From: Orientallactaga sibirica
Lineage: Eukaryota > Chordata > Mammalia > Rodentia > Dipodidae
Assembly (NCBI GenBank): GCA_036365145.1
Contig: JAEOAD010000015.1
Span: forward strand, 5,511,501 to 5,575,500
Reading direction: 5' to 3'
DNA length: 64,000 bases
Position 1 is the first letter of the stretch. The number at the start of each line of letters is the position of its first letter. The position numbers were made by a program, and so were the translations under genes. The notes under the pieces were generated by a model. It worked only from the letters and a program-made list of their open reading frames with translations, was not told where the DNA came from and made no database searches. Below are positions 48,306 through 58,017 of this stretch, one piece after another.

Positions 48306-48460
48306 TCCAGGTATGGTGGCATAGCCCTTTAATACCAGCACTCAGGAGGCCAAGGGAAGAGGATCGCTGTGAGTCTGAGGCCAACCTGAGACTACTAGTG
48401 AATTCCAGGTCAGCCGGGGCTACAGCAAGACTCTACCTCAAGAAAACAAAAAATAGAAAC
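48306..48460 (+). mobile_element. B1 SINE
   Basis: TCCAGGTATGGTGGCATAGCC to CTCTACCTCAAGAAAAC. Confidence 0.92.
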
Positions 48461-48761
48461 AAAAATCCCCCAAAAGTTAAATGACTAAAAATTCCTTTAG
48501 GCATAGCTAAAAGAAACTGGAAAACTTCTGCCTTTGGTGCTGAGGACTCATGAACAACCAGAGAGCAGGACTATGAGGCCTTGGTGCTTACTTCCAGGCT
48601 ACTCAGTGAAATATGTCTTCCAATGCCTGGTTCCAATAATTCAGAGCACGTTCACTATCTGTTAAGAATACACAGTTGAGTACACCAGACCATGTAACAA
48701 AGAAAAATTTTAAATGGTAAGTGACCTAAGAGTAGGCTATTGGGTTAAAAACAAATTAGAT
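48461..48761. other. Unassigned stretch
   Basis: About 300 bp with no open frame of note. CCTTGGTGCTTACTTCCAGG and neighbours match nothing I recognise. Confidence 0.4.
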
Positions 48762-48944
48762 GCCGGGCGTGGTGGCACACGCTTTTAATCCCAGCACTCA
48801 GGAGGCAGAGGTAGGAGGATCACCATGAGTTTGAGGCCACCCTGAGAATACAGAGTGAATTCCAGGACAGCCTGGTCTAGAATGAGACCCTACCTCGAAA
48901 AACCAAAGAAATAAATAAATAAATAATAAAAAATAAAAATAAAA
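48762..48944 (+). mobile_element. B1 SINE
   Basis: GCCGGGCGTGGTGGCACACGC to CCTACCTCGAAAAACC with an AAAT-type tail. AAACAAATTAGAT at 48749-48761 and 48945-48957. Close to consensus. Confidence 0.95.
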
Positions 48945-48976
48945 AACAAATTAGATATGTTAGAATAAATACATGA

Positions 48977-49168
48977 GGAGTGGAGAGATGGCTCAGTGGT
49001 TAATGGTGTTTGCTTGAAAAGCCTGATGATGGCCTGGGTTCGATACCCTAGTAATCACATAAAGCCAGGTACACAAAATGGTGCATGCATCTGGAGTTTG
49101 TTTTCGGTGGCAATAGGCACTGCATTCACATTCCTATCTCTTTGCAAATAAATAAATAAAAATAGTTT
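48977..49168 (+). mobile_element. DIP SINE
   Basis: GGAGTGGAGAGATGGCTC to TTTGCAAATAAATAAATAAA. The CT zone is lost. Confidence 0.9.
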
Positions 49169-49179
49169 TTAAAAAGAAT

Positions 49180-49653
49180 CTTGAGTATTTACTGTATTTT
49201 TTTATATTATTAAAGCTTGTGGGCCAGGCGTAGTAGCACACGGCTTTAATCCCAGCACTTGGGAGGCAGAGGTGGGAGGATCGCCATGAGTTCGAGGCCT
49301 GAGAATACAGAGTGAATTCCAGGTCAGCCTAGGTTAGAGTGAGACCCTACCTTTAAAAAAAAAAAAAAAATGCTTGTGACTTGAATTTCCAGCCGCCTGG
49401 CTAAAAGAGGTATTACTCAGGGCAGATCATGAGATCATGGGGTCCAGCCCAAAGGTGTGTTTGGGGGCAGATCTGATTTCCAGCCTGAAGGCAGAGTGCT
49501 TGAACTCTGCCTGGGTTCCCTGCTGTGTACCGCTGGCTCTGTGAAAGGAGGCTAGCTTCTTCCCCTGGATCTGTAAACCTGCAATAAAATCCCTTCCATC
49601 AATTGTCAGTTGGAGGTTCATCCCAGCAATGTGAAGCTGACTACAACACCTTC
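49180..49653 (+). mobile_element. MaLR-type LTR (5286 family), interrupted
   Basis: CTTGTGACTTGAATTTCCAGCC, GGATCTGTAAACCTGCAATAAA (polyadenylation signal region), AGCTGACTACAACACC. The 5' edge is unclear and a B1 at 49223 splits it. Confidence 0.7.
49223..49368 (+). mobile_element. B1 SINE in LTR
   Basis: GCCAGGCGTAGTAGCACACGG to CCTACCTTTAAAAA. AAGCTTGTG before and ATGCTTGTG after. Confidence 0.92.
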
Positions 49654-49685
49654 TCTTCTCTATTTTTAGTTTAAAATGAAGACAG

Positions 49686-49923
49686 AGGCTGGAGAGATAG
49701 CTTAGCAGTTAAGGTGGTTTGCCTGCAAAGCCAAAGGACCCAGGTTTGATTCCCCGGGACCTATGTAAAGCCAGATGCACAAAGTGATACATGCATCTGG
49801 GGTTCATTTGCAATGACTGGAAGCCCTGATGCACCCATTCTCTCTATCTGCCTCTCTCTCTCTTTCTAATAAATAAAATAATAATAAGTTATTGTTCTAA
49901 ATATACAAGGATTTTTTTTAAAT
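49686..49923 (+). mobile_element. DIP SINE, first of two at one target
   Basis: AGGCTGGAGAGATAGCTTAGC. After the AAAT tail there are about 40 bp of extra AT-rich sequence (GTTATTGTTCTAAATATACAAG) before the target repeat AAAATGAAGACAG. Confidence 0.9.
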
Positions 49924-49936
49924 AAAATGAAGACAG

Positions 49937-50105
49937 GTGAGCTGGAGAGATGGCTTAGCGGTTAAGGCACTTGCCTACAAAGCCAAAGGACCCAGGTTCA
50001 ATTCCCCAGAGCACAGGTAAGCCAGATACACAAGGTGGCACACGTGTCTGGCATTCATTTGCAGTGGCTAGAGGCCCTGGTGCACCCATTCTCTATCTAC
50101 CTCTT

Positions 50106-50142
<37 letters not shown>

Positions 50143-50184
50143 CTCAAATAATAAATAAATAAATAAAATGTTTTGAAAATGTTT
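49937..50184 (+). mobile_element. DIP SINE, second of two at one target
   Basis: GTGAGCTGGAGAGATGGC to AATAAATAAATAAAATG. Bounded by AAAATGAAGACAG at 49924-49936 and 50185-50197. The 5' flank of the upstream DIP (49673-49685) is the same 13-mer. Confidence 0.93.
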
Positions 50185-50309
50185 AAAATGAAGACAGGAA
50201 GACACCAGGCTTGATAGCCAATTATGAAAGTAAATAGTAAGTACTAGGTTAATTGATTGCAATAAGTTGCCTGATTGGCTGACTGATTTACCTACAGGTA
50301 ATTAATAAT

Positions 50310-51235
50310 ATGACCAAAGTGTTGTTTATTGCAAATAAAACATGGGATAGACCTAAGAGGGAGGTAGAGTTAGGGTGACTGAACCTCTAAAGTGAGAAGT
50401 GCAGGAAAGTTTGCACTTGCTAGAAATCAAAGATGATCTGACTTCTGCCAGGCATGATGGTACACGCCTTTAATCCCAGCACTGGAAGGCAGGGACAGGA
50501 GGATCCCCGTGAGTTCAAGACCACCCTGAGACTATATAGTTAATTCCAGGTCAGCCTGGACCAGAGTGAGAACCTACCTCAAAAAACAAAAATAGAAAAA
50601 CAAAACAAAACAAAACAAGATGATCTGACTTTTTAGCTCGTCTCTAGTTCCCTAGAGACCTGTTTTTCCACAAACAACCAGGACCCCTCCTAGAAGGGAG
50701 GTTTTTCATAGGATTTAAACATTGTGGTTGGTCAAGTTCAGCCCCTGGAACTTGGTACCAGACAACCCCCAGCCCTAACCAACCAGCTGGCCCTCTAGTT
50801 CACTTGAGCCAGAAGACACCCACCACCCTAAGGTTATAAATACCTTTGCAAGGGGAGGGCAGGCTCTCTGATCACTTGGGAACTTCCAGCTATGGGTAAG
50901 TTTTTCCCTAGGCTGGGCTGGCTTGGTCCAGGCCCAAACTCAGGCCCAGCTGGGAGAGCTCCCTAGCCTTTCCTCTCCACCTCCCCACATGGCAGGAACT
51001 CCTTGAACTTTCTTTTCTCTTTTCTTTCTATGATTTTTCCCCAGCCCCCCCCCCACAGAATCTCTAGCCACATGGGTGCCTTTCCTTGGCTCTACATCCC
51101 TCATTAAATATAATAATTTAATAACTATCCTTCTCAGTTTTTTTATTCAATTCTTTGACTAAAATTACAAATGAACCTAGGGTTTGGGGTACAAAGATTT
51201 TCCTGGACTCTTAACACCCCATCACACAGCCATTA
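50310..51235 (+). mobile_element. Putative retroviral-type LTR, family not recognised
   Basis: Unique-looking 750 bp (plus a B1) with a promoter-like TATAAATA at 50835-50842, a downstream GC-rich stretch, and ATTAAA at 51103-51108 followed by a T-rich region, the usual U3-R-U5 order. Ends near CTGGACTCTTAACACC. I could not fix TG/CA ends or a target duplication. Alternatives are a promoter of a non-coding transcript or plain unique sequence. Confidence 0.4.
50445..50616 (+). mobile_element. B1 SINE in the putative LTR
   Basis: CTGCCAGGCATGATGGTACACGC to AACCTACCTC and an (AAAAC)n tail. Exact 15-bp duplication AAGATGATCTGACTT (50430-50444 and 50617-50631). Confidence 0.95.
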
Positions 51236-51264
51236 GAAGAAAAATTAATTACAAATCTAGACTA

Positions 51265-51267
<3 letters not shown>

Positions 51268-51313
<46 letters not shown>

Positions 51314-51455
51314 GTTTTACGAGGTAGGGTCTCACTCTGGCCCAGGCTAACCTGGAATTAACTATGTAGTCTCAGGGTGGCCTTGAACTTCTTGAACTCA
51401 CGGCGATCCTCCTACCTCTGCCTAGGATTAAAGGCATGCGCCACCAGGCCCGGCT
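51268..51455 (-). mobile_element. B1 SINE, antisense, 45-T run
   Basis: T-run of about 45, GGTTTTACGAGGTAGGGTC to CCACCAGGCCCGGCT. Exact 15-bp duplication AAATCTAGACTATCT (51253-51267 and 51456-51470). The CCCAAGTGCTGGGA block is deleted. Confidence 0.95.
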
Positions 51456-51620
51456 AAATCTAGACTATCTCAATCACACTGATTAAATACTGATTCTAAT
51501 TTGAACTCTCAGATTACTATCTGAACCATTATGTGAGATTTTGAATAACACAATATAAAAAGTTGCAATTAGAAAATACCAAAACAGTCTGGAAATAGTA
51601 ATACACAAAGGACAATTAGT

Positions 51621-51776
51621 GGAGCCTGAAGAGATGGTTCAGCAGTTAAAGGGGCTTGCTTACAAAGCATGATGGCCAGAGTTTGATTCCCTAGTACACA
51701 GGTAAAGCTAGATGCACAAAGTGGTGCATGCCCATTCATATTCATATTCTCTCTCATAAATAAAATAAAAATATTT
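51621..51776 (+). mobile_element. DIP SINE, internally deleted
   Basis: GGAGCCTGAAGAGATGGTTC, then jumps from GTGGTGCATG to CCCATTCATATTC, losing the GGAGTTCATTTGCAGTGGC block. ATAAATAAAATAAAA tail. Confidence 0.85.
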
Positions 51777-52023
51777 AGGGAAATTCAGCCTGGAAAAAAG
51801 GAACTGTGGAAGGAAGACATAATAGCTACTTTTAGTTAAAGACATCAAAGTCATTATCAAATATCTAAGGCCTGATGTTCAAAAATGGATATAGGTTTGT
51901 CCTATACAAGTGCAAGAATTAATTAGATCTAGTACCTATAAGTGGATAACAAAGAAGTTAAGGCTCTTCTGATCCTAGGAAGACCATAACCATAATTTCA
52001 ATATTACTAAAGATAATGAAGAA
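51777..52023 (+). mobile_element. Possible ancient mammalian repeat
   Basis: GGAAGGAAGACATAATAGCTAC followed by TATCTAAGG, AGGTTTGTCCTATAC and GTGGATAACAAAGAAG recalls a common old repeat whose family name I cannot give. Otherwise unassigned. Confidence 0.3.
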
Positions 52024-52250
52024 GGGCTGGAGAAGATGGCTTAGTGGTTAAGGCGTTTGCCTGCAAAGCCAAAGGACCCCGGTTCGATTCCCCAAGACCC
52101 ACGTAAGCCAGATGCACAAGGAGGTACATGCACCTGGAGTTTGTTTGTAGTGGCTGGAGGCCCTGGTGCGCCCATTCTCTCTTTCACTCTATCTCTACCT
52201 CTTTCTCTCTCTCTCAAATAAATAAATTATATATATATTTATATTTATAT
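52024..52250 (+). mobile_element. DIP SINE
   Basis: GGGCTGGAGAAGATGGCTTAG, CCCGGTTCGATTCCCC (intact B box), tail CAAATAAATAAAT then AT-rich. AAAGATAATGAAG on both sides. Confidence 0.94.
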
Positions 52251-52309
52251 ATATATTAAAAAAAGATAATGAAGTAGATGTGAGGTGAACTAACCAAAAG
52301 TTTCTTACA

Positions 52310-52501
52310 GGGCTGGAGAGATGGCTTAGCGGTTAAGGCACTTGCCTGCAAAGCCTAAGGACCCAGGTTCAATTCCCCAGGACTCACATAAGCCAGATGC
52401 ACAAGGTGGCACATGTATCTGGACCATGTTTGCTGGAGGCCCTGGCACACCCATTCTCTATCTGCCTCTTTCTCTCTAATAAATAAATAAAATATTTTTT
52501 T
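52310..52501 (+). mobile_element. DIP SINE
   Basis: A box TGGCTTAGCGGTTAAGG and B box GGTTCAATTCC are intact. AAAGTTTCTTACA precedes and follows it. Confidence 0.94.
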
Positions 52502-52831
52502 AAAGTTTCTTACAAATCTTAGATTCTGTTTCCTCAAACCTTATCCTTATTCTGAGATTTGTGTCCTCTAAAACAAATTATACCCTTATTTTAACTGTAT
52601 GTTAGTCATTTATTAGCATTTTAAGAGCATCTTCCCATAAAACAAATGTTTCAAATTATGGTTCAATTGGCAGGCAAGTCCATAAAAGCTTATTTGACAA
52701 AGCTTTATTATAGTATTAATTACAGCTGAGTCACTTTTTATTTGCTTTTATCTTTTCCAGATTCAACCTAACCTTCTTACAACTGATCTCCCAAAATAGA
52801 AAGAGACTCCACTTAAGAAATGTGAGATATA
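52502..52831. other. Unassigned stretch
   Basis: 330 bp between SINEs. AT-rich, no frame above 60 codons, no repeat recognised. Confidence 0.4.
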
Positions 52832-52973
52832 GCCAGGCGTGGTGGCACACGCCTTTAATCCCAGCACTCGGGAGGCAGAGGTAGGAGGATCACAGAGAGT
52901 TTAAGGCCACCCTGAGAATACAGAGTGAATTCCAGGTCAGCCTGAGCTAGAGTGAGACCCTACCTTGAAACAC

Positions 52974-53009
<36 letters not shown>

Positions 53010-53011
53010 AG
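52832..53011 (+). mobile_element. B1 SINE, near consensus
   Basis: GCCAGGCGTGGTGGCACACGCC to CCTACCTTGAAACACC with about 30 A. AAGAAATGTGAGAT at 52815-52828 and 53012-53025. Confidence 0.95.
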
Positions 53012-53095
53012 AAGAAATGTGAGATCTGAGCATAGGAGCAGGAGTGAACAAACATCACTAAAATGTTGCCCCTAAAGTACCATATCTAATAACGT

Positions 53096-53142
53096 GTTGT
53101 TGTTGTTGTTCTAGGTAGGGTTTCACTCAGGGTGGCCTGAAC
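53096..53142 (-). mobile_element. B1 SINE fragment, antisense
   Basis: (TTG)n TTCTAGGTAGGGTTTCAC then CAGGGTGGCCTGAACTC. It joins directly to a sense B1, making a rearranged junction. Confidence 0.8.
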
Positions 53143-53284
53143 TCGCCTTTAATCCCAGCACTTGGGAGGCAGAGGTAGAAGGATCACCATGAGTTTGAGG
53201 CCAGCCTGGGTCTACAGAGCAAATTCCAAATTACAGCTCAGCTTGGTCTACAGTAAGACCTTACCAAAAAAAAAAAAAAAAAAA
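53143..53284 (+). mobile_element. B1 SINE, 5' truncated
   Basis: Starts at GCCTTTAATCCCAGCAC immediately after the antisense fragment. Ends CCTTACCAAAAAA. Confidence 0.9.
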
Positions 53285-53285
53285 A

Positions 53286-53418
53286 ATCCAGGCAAGTGTG
53301 GTGGTGGCTTTAATCCCAGCAATTGTGAGGCAGAGGTAGAAGGATCTGTATGAGTTCATAGAGGTCAGCCTGGACTAAAATGAGACCCTACCTTGAAAAA
53401 TAAAAAAATAAATAAATA
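53286..53418 (+). mobile_element. B1 SINE
   Basis: TCCAGGCAAGTGTGGTGGTGGC to CCTACCTTGAAAAATAAAA, with an internal deletion after GAGTTCATAG. Confidence 0.9.
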
Positions 53419-53754
53419 GGGATGCGGGAAGAGGATGAAGATTTTTTGCGTAAAGTCTGCCTTATGCTTTGCCTGAAATCAGTTTTCACAAGTAAACTAT
53501 TTTATAAACGTCCCTCCTTCCTCTTAACTTTGAGCTTTCAAATCCTTGGGAAAGTCTGGTTTGTAACCCTTGTAGACCCTAGTTTGTAGGGGGAATGGAG
53601 TCTCTGCGAAGTACACATGGGAAAATGGCTCCACTGTTCCATTAACAGGTGATTATATTGTATCTGATAAAAACGTTCATTGAGCGGAATTAACTGTTAA
53701 GAGCAGGAAGTTAAGATTATCCTAAGACTAACAAAAATGAGTTTTATACTTTTC
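53419..53754. other. Unassigned stretch upstream of the MaLR
   Basis: About 335 bp. It may hold the decayed 5' part of the MaLR LTR; I could not place its start. Confidence 0.35.
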
Positions 53755-53995
53755 TCAAAGGATCCATGCTGCCATTAGGACCCATCACATGGCAACAAGT
53801 GGGGCAGACAAATACAGGAGCACCAGCATTGCTCTCTTGCTGCTTCTTGGCTACAGACGTGCCCAACCACCTCAAGCTGCTGTTGCCACACCTTTCCTGC
53901 CATGATGGACCACATACCCTCACACCATGCGCCAAAATAAACCCCCTCTTCCTTAAGTTAGTCTGTCAGGTATTTTGTCAAAGTAACAAAAAAAG
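53755..53995 (+). mobile_element. MaLR 5' LTR, 3' part (ORR1-like)
   Basis: CTTCTTGGCTACAGACGTGCC, CCTGCCATGATGGACCAC, GCGCCAAAATAAACCCCC (polyadenylation signal region), CAGGTATTTTGTCAAAGTAAC, ACTAATATGG. Confidence 0.78.
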
Positions 53996-54287
53996 GAACT
54001 AATATGGAAACTTGGTCTAGAGGAGTAGGGCTGATGCTGTAATAACGTGGGTAGACCTTTGAAACTAGTTTGAGGGAGGAACATGGAAGAGTTTGAGGCT
54101 GTGGGCTAAAGAAACCCTGAAATGCTGTAATCAGAGGTTAATGAATCATTCTAGTGGGAGTGCAGAATATCAGAAGGCAGAGTAAAGACTGTTCATATGG
54201 TTTCAGAGGTGAATAAAGACTCTAATAGGAACTAAAAACCATTCACGCTACACTGGCTAAAAATGTGGCTATAGGGCATATTCTAGA
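53996..54287 (+). mobile_element. MaLR internal region, 5' part
   Basis: AAACTTGGTCTAGAGGAGTAGG, CCTTTGAAACTAGTTTGAGG, AATGCTGTAATCAGAGG match the ORR1-type internal start. Confidence 0.7.
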
Positions 54288-54380
54288 GCCCAGGCTGCCC
54301 TCTATAGCCATCCCCCTACCTCAGACTTCCTCCCAAGTATTGGGATGACATACATATGTAAACCACCACACACCGACCTT
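54288..54380 (-). mobile_element. B1 SINE fragment, antisense
   Basis: AGAGCCCAGGCTGCCCTC to ACCACCACACACCGACC. Confidence 0.7.
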
Positions 54381-54399
54381 GAAGAAGAAAAAAGAGAGA

Positions 54400-54565
54400 A
54401 ACAACTAACATATTTAATGGATATAGATGCCAAGCTAATAACTAAATGACACAATCCCACATATGCAGGCTCAAAAGATTCAAAATTTTAACTAAGCAAA
54501 ATTAGTATTTACTACAAAACAATAATTGAACTTAATACTACTTAAATGTTGTCAAAAATACAAAT
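54400..54565. other. MaLR internal or unassigned
   Basis: AT-rich; no diagnostic block. It sits between two B1-derived insertions in the MaLR. Confidence 0.3.
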
Positions 54566-54718
54566 ATCAAGCTGAACATGGTGGCCTATGCCTTTAATCT
54601 TTGTACCTGGGAGGCAAAGGGAGGAAGACTGAAGCGACTTGGAGGCCAACCTGGGACTACAGAGTGAATGCCAGGTTAGCCTGGGCTACCTAGCATAAGA
54701 ACCTACCTTGAAAAAAAA
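54566..54718 (+). mobile_element. B1 SINE, old
   Basis: AAGCTGAACATGGTGGCC to ACCTACCTTGAAAAAA with many substitutions. Confidence 0.88.
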
Positions 54719-54937
54719 AGAGCATGAGAGTGTTTAAAGTTTTTAAGTTTCAAACAAGATGGTTGCAGAAAATCCAGCTTTGATAGTGCAATTGTTAAAC
54801 AGATTAGCACCAATTAAAAGAAGAAACCTCCCCAGGTACTGAGACAATAAGAAAGGTTCCCTTCTCAATTGGGCAATCTCTACCCATCAAAGGATCTAAC
54901 TTGTGAAAACATAAATTCATTAAAAAGGAGAGAGTCT

Positions 54938-55110
54938 GGGCTGGAGAGATGGCTTAGTGGGTAAGGCACTTGCCTGCAAAGCCTAAGGACCCATGCTGAA
55001 CTCTCCAGATCCCACGTAAGCCAGACACACAAAGGTGAGGGAAGCACAAGGTTGCACAACCCACTAGGAGGCACAAATGCCTGGAGTTCAATTTCAGCAG
55101 CTGAGGCCCT
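54938..55110 (+). mobile_element. DIP SINE, intermediate form, 3'-truncated
   Basis: GGGCTGGAGAGATGGCTTAG, then ACACAAAGGTGAGGGAAGC and AAGGTTGCACAACCC. Ends at CAGCTGAGGCCC without tail. Confidence 0.88.
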
Positions 55111-55111
55111 T

Positions 55112-55720
55112 CCTGATCAGAAACAAGTTTCTCCCAGGTTCAGCTACCAAGGCACAACAAGGCCACTAAAGCTGTGGTAGAAGGGGCAAAACTACATTTC
55201 AACCTGACAGCAGAATTCAGCAGCAGATGTATCCACACAGGTTTGCACAAGTGCTACAGGGTCATGAAGGCTTGTAGCAAGGTTCCAGAAAACTGCTGAA
55301 GCCAGAAAATGTGTAGCCAAGTCAGATTCCCCTGTAAAAAGGCCCTGAAGCCATTGCATGAAGCTATAAAGTTGAAAGGTCTAAGTTGGAAGGGAGACCC
55401 CAAGATGTTAAGAGATGCCAGGACTGTGGGATGTCTGCCAAGGAGGCTGCAAGCACAAAGTGGAACTGGCCCAAGAGACAGACCACCTGCATTGCAGATG
55501 GCAGACCCGAACAGGAGGTGAGGGTACCCCAGACTGTTGCAACTCAGATGATCCCATCTCAAGCCCCAGAGGCTGGACATGGAACTGCAGGGTTTGGTGT
55601 TTGTTCTGCTGGCTTTCAGACTTGCTTTGGTCTGATTTTTTCCTTGCTATGTTCCTACTCTTCCTTTTTAGATTAAGAATGTTTACTCTGTGCCATTGTA
55701 TAATGGAAATATATAACTTG
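55112..55720 (+). mobile_element. MaLR internal region, middle and 3' part
   Basis: CTGACAGCAGAATTCAGCAG, GGGTTTGGTGTTTGTTCTG, GAATGTTTACTCTGTGCCATTG (also at 6870 in the first MaLR). Frames of 70-172 codons cross this region, but they run into SINE sequence and lack any retroviral motif I can see. Confidence 0.75.
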
Positions 55721-55721
55721 C

Positions 55722-55873
55722 TTTTTTTTTTAATTTGGTTTTTCGAGGTAGGTCTCACTCTAGCCCAGGCTGACCTGGAATTAGTCTCAGGTTGGCCTTG
55801 CTTGGATTCAGCAACCCTCCCACCTCAACTTCCCAAGTGCTGGAATAAAGGCGTGCGCCACCATGCTTGGCTT
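55722..55873 (-). mobile_element. B1 SINE, antisense, in MaLR
   Basis: TTTTTAATTTGGTTTTTCGAGG to CGCCACCATGCTTGGC. Confidence 0.92.
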
Positions 55874-55915
55874 TGTTTTTTGATTTACAAGGGTTCACAG
55901 TTAAGAGATTGCTCT

Positions 55916-56098
55916 AAGGGGATGAAGAAATGACTTAACAGTTAAGGTGTTTGCCTTAACTTAAGGGGCACATGCATTTGGAGTTCATTTGCAGTGGCTA
56001 GAGGCCCTGGTATGCCTGTTTTCTCTCTGTCTGCCTCTCTTCTCCCTCTCTCCCTCTCTCTCTGCTAGCAAATAAATAAATGAAATTAAAAAAGAGAG
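55916..56098 (+). mobile_element. DIP SINE, internally deleted, in MaLR
   Basis: AGGGGATGAAGAAATGAC, then jumps from TTGCCTTAAC to AAGGGGCACATGC. AAGAGATTGCTCT before and GAAAGATTGCTCT after. Confidence 0.88.
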
Positions 56099-56249
56099 AG
56101 AGAAAGATTGCTCTGAGTCTTAGAAGAGACTTTGGACTTCTGAACAATGTTAGAACTGCTAAGACTTACAAGACTCTTACAGATAGATTAAAGGTATTTT
56201 GTTATGAGATGGTCATGAACCTTTGAGAACCAGGGGTAGAAGATTATGG
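56099..56249 (+). mobile_element. MaLR internal region, 3' end
   Basis: GAGACTTTGGACTTCTGAAC, TGAGATGGTCATGAACC, then purine-rich GAACCAGGGGTAGAAG before the LTR. Confidence 0.78.
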
Positions 56250-56573
56250 TGTAAAGACAATGTGGTTTTGGTGTCAAGTTGATAAGAGGTGGACTTGTGA
56301 ATATTGATATTCATTGCCAAGTAAACTAGATTTTAGAATCACCTAGGAGATATACCTAGACTGATCTCTTACAGAGGTTAAACTAAAGAGGAAAACCCAT
56401 CCTTAAACCTGAGCTAGGTGACAAGAAAGGTGTAAGGAAAACTGGATAAACACCAGCAATCATCTCTCTCTGATTCTTGACTACAGACACAATGTGACAA
56501 GCCATCTCCCACTCCTGCTGCCAGGCCATCTGCTATGATGAACTATGGCTCTCAACCTGTAAACTCTTTGTCT

Positions 56574-56578
<5 letters not shown>
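56250..56578 (+). mobile_element. MaLR 3' LTR (MT-like)
   Basis: TTTTAGAATCACCTAGGAG, CACCAGCAATCATCTCTCTC, TTGACTACAGACACAATGTGAC, CAGGCCATCTGCTATGATG. It breaks off into a run of about 30 A at CTTTGTCTC, so the LTR end has been lost. Confidence 0.75.
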
Positions 56579-56603
<25 letters not shown>

Positions 56604-56608
<5 letters not shown>

Positions 56609-57012
56609 TGAGGACAGAGGAGAAGAGGGGAATTTTTGCCTAAAGTCATAAACAAAGGTTTTATACTATGCTTTTTCTATAAGTTCTGTGATCCATCTGG
56701 AGGGTTTTTGTTGTTTTTTTTTAATGTGATATTGGGTATGGTACAAAGTTCAGCTTTTTGCATGTAATATCTAATTGTTTTAACACAAACTGTTGAAAAG
56801 AAAGACTACTCATTTTGTCATTGATCTGCTTTGGTACTTTTGTTGAAAATCAATTTAACATTGTGTGTGGACTTACTGGGTTCTGCATTCTAATCTAACA
56901 ATCTGCTTACCTGTCTCAAGACTCAACCTACTGTGATTATTGTAGTTCTGTAAGACCTGGTGATAAAAGGTAGCATAAGTCCTACTTTTTCTTCCTTTTC
57001 AAAGCTGTTTTG
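56604..57012 (-). mobile_element. L1M ORF2 end, antisense, part 1
   Basis: TGATATTGGGTATGGTACAAAG, TTGTCATTGATCTGCTTTGG, GTGTGTGGACTTACTGGG, TTATTGTAGTTCTGTAAG follow an antisense old L1 in order. Confidence 0.78.
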
Positions 57013-57017
57013 ACTAG

Positions 57018-57559
57018 TGTGGTGGTGAATGTATGGTCCCATAGACTCAGGTGTTTTTCACTGAAAACTGGGCTTGTGGGCTGGAGAGATGGCTCAGTGG
57101 TTAAAGCGCTTGCCTGCAAAGCCTAAGGACGTGGGTTCAATTCCCCAGGACCCATGTAAAGGCAGTACATGCATCTAGAATTTGTTTGCAGTGGCTAGAA
57201 GCACTGTCATGCTCATATTCATTTATTCATTCATTCTCTCTGCCTCTTTCTCTCTCAAAGTAATTAATTAATTAATTTAAAAAGAACTGAGCTTGTAAAT
57301 TGAGTTTCCAGCAGCTTGACTGGAAGAGGTGTCACTGGGGGCATATCTTCAAGTCCAGATCTAAGGTATATTTGGGGGTCAAACTTGAGTCAGCCCTAAG
57401 GTGTGTTCAGAGCTCTGGCTATTTGGTGGTGTCTCTCTGCTTGGATCTATGGAAGTGAGCCAGCGTCATTCAACTTTGATGGCATTCCCCTGGAATTTTT
57501 AAGCCTGAAATAAACCCTTTTCTTTCAGAAGCTGCTTCTGGTAAGGTGTTTATCCATAA
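57018..57559 (+). mobile_element. Solo MaLR-type LTR in antisense L1
   Basis: Starts TGTGGTGGTGAATG. GAAATAAACCC gives the polyadenylation signal region. 5-bp duplication ACTAG at 57013-57017 and 57560-57564. The usual ...TACA end is replaced by TTATCCATAA. Same family as 5286. Confidence 0.82.
57077..57288 (+). mobile_element. DIP SINE in LTR
   Basis: GGGCTGGAGAGATGGCTC to CTCAAAGTAATTAATTAATT. AACTGGGCTTGT before and AACTGAGCTTGT after. Confidence 0.93.
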
Positions 57560-57564
57560 ACTAG

Positions 57565-57790
57565 TCTAGGTCCTCTGTATTTATGTATGAAATTTAGAAT
57601 CAGCTTGTCAATTACCAATACATTTTTGAAAAATCCTGCTGGGATGTGACTGGAACTGCCCTACATATAGAACAGTTTACAGAGAAGAGATATCTATCTA
57701 TAGTTAGTATTTTTTTGATGCACAAACAATTTCTCTCCCTGATGACTTATCTTCAATTTCTAAGAGTAGCAACAACACCTCAGTTTGGGA
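57565..57790 (-). mobile_element. L1M ORF2 end, antisense, part 2
   Basis: TTTAGAATCAGCTTGTCAATTAC, AAAAATCCTGCTGGGATGTG continue the L1 of 56604-57012. Confidence 0.75.
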
Positions 57791-58017
57791 AAAGCCCTCA
57801 TATATAAACTCTATGTGAGAGACCCGAGGTCCCTATGAAGGAAATCCAAAGCTGCTGATGTGAAAAGAAACAAGTGTAGCCCTGGGAACAAGATAAATTC
57901 ACATGCTCAGAAGGAGAAGGCTGGTAAACACTGGGTCTGAAGTAGGTGGGTAGTGTGCAAAGATAGAAGCAATGACAAGCAGAAGGATTCCACAGAATAT
58001 CAAAGAAAAGAAAATGA
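57791..58017. other. Unassigned stretch
   Basis: 230 bp; purine-rich, no frame or repeat recognised. Confidence 0.4.

Noticed and set aside
52310..52380. tRNA-like sequence with A and B boxes
   Set aside because: This and dozens like it are the heads of DIP SINEs, followed by the DIP body and AAAT tail; not tRNA genes.
55254..55933. Frames of up to 172 codons on both strands
   Set aside because: They cross MaLR internal sequence and end inside an antisense B1; no retroviral motif is visible.
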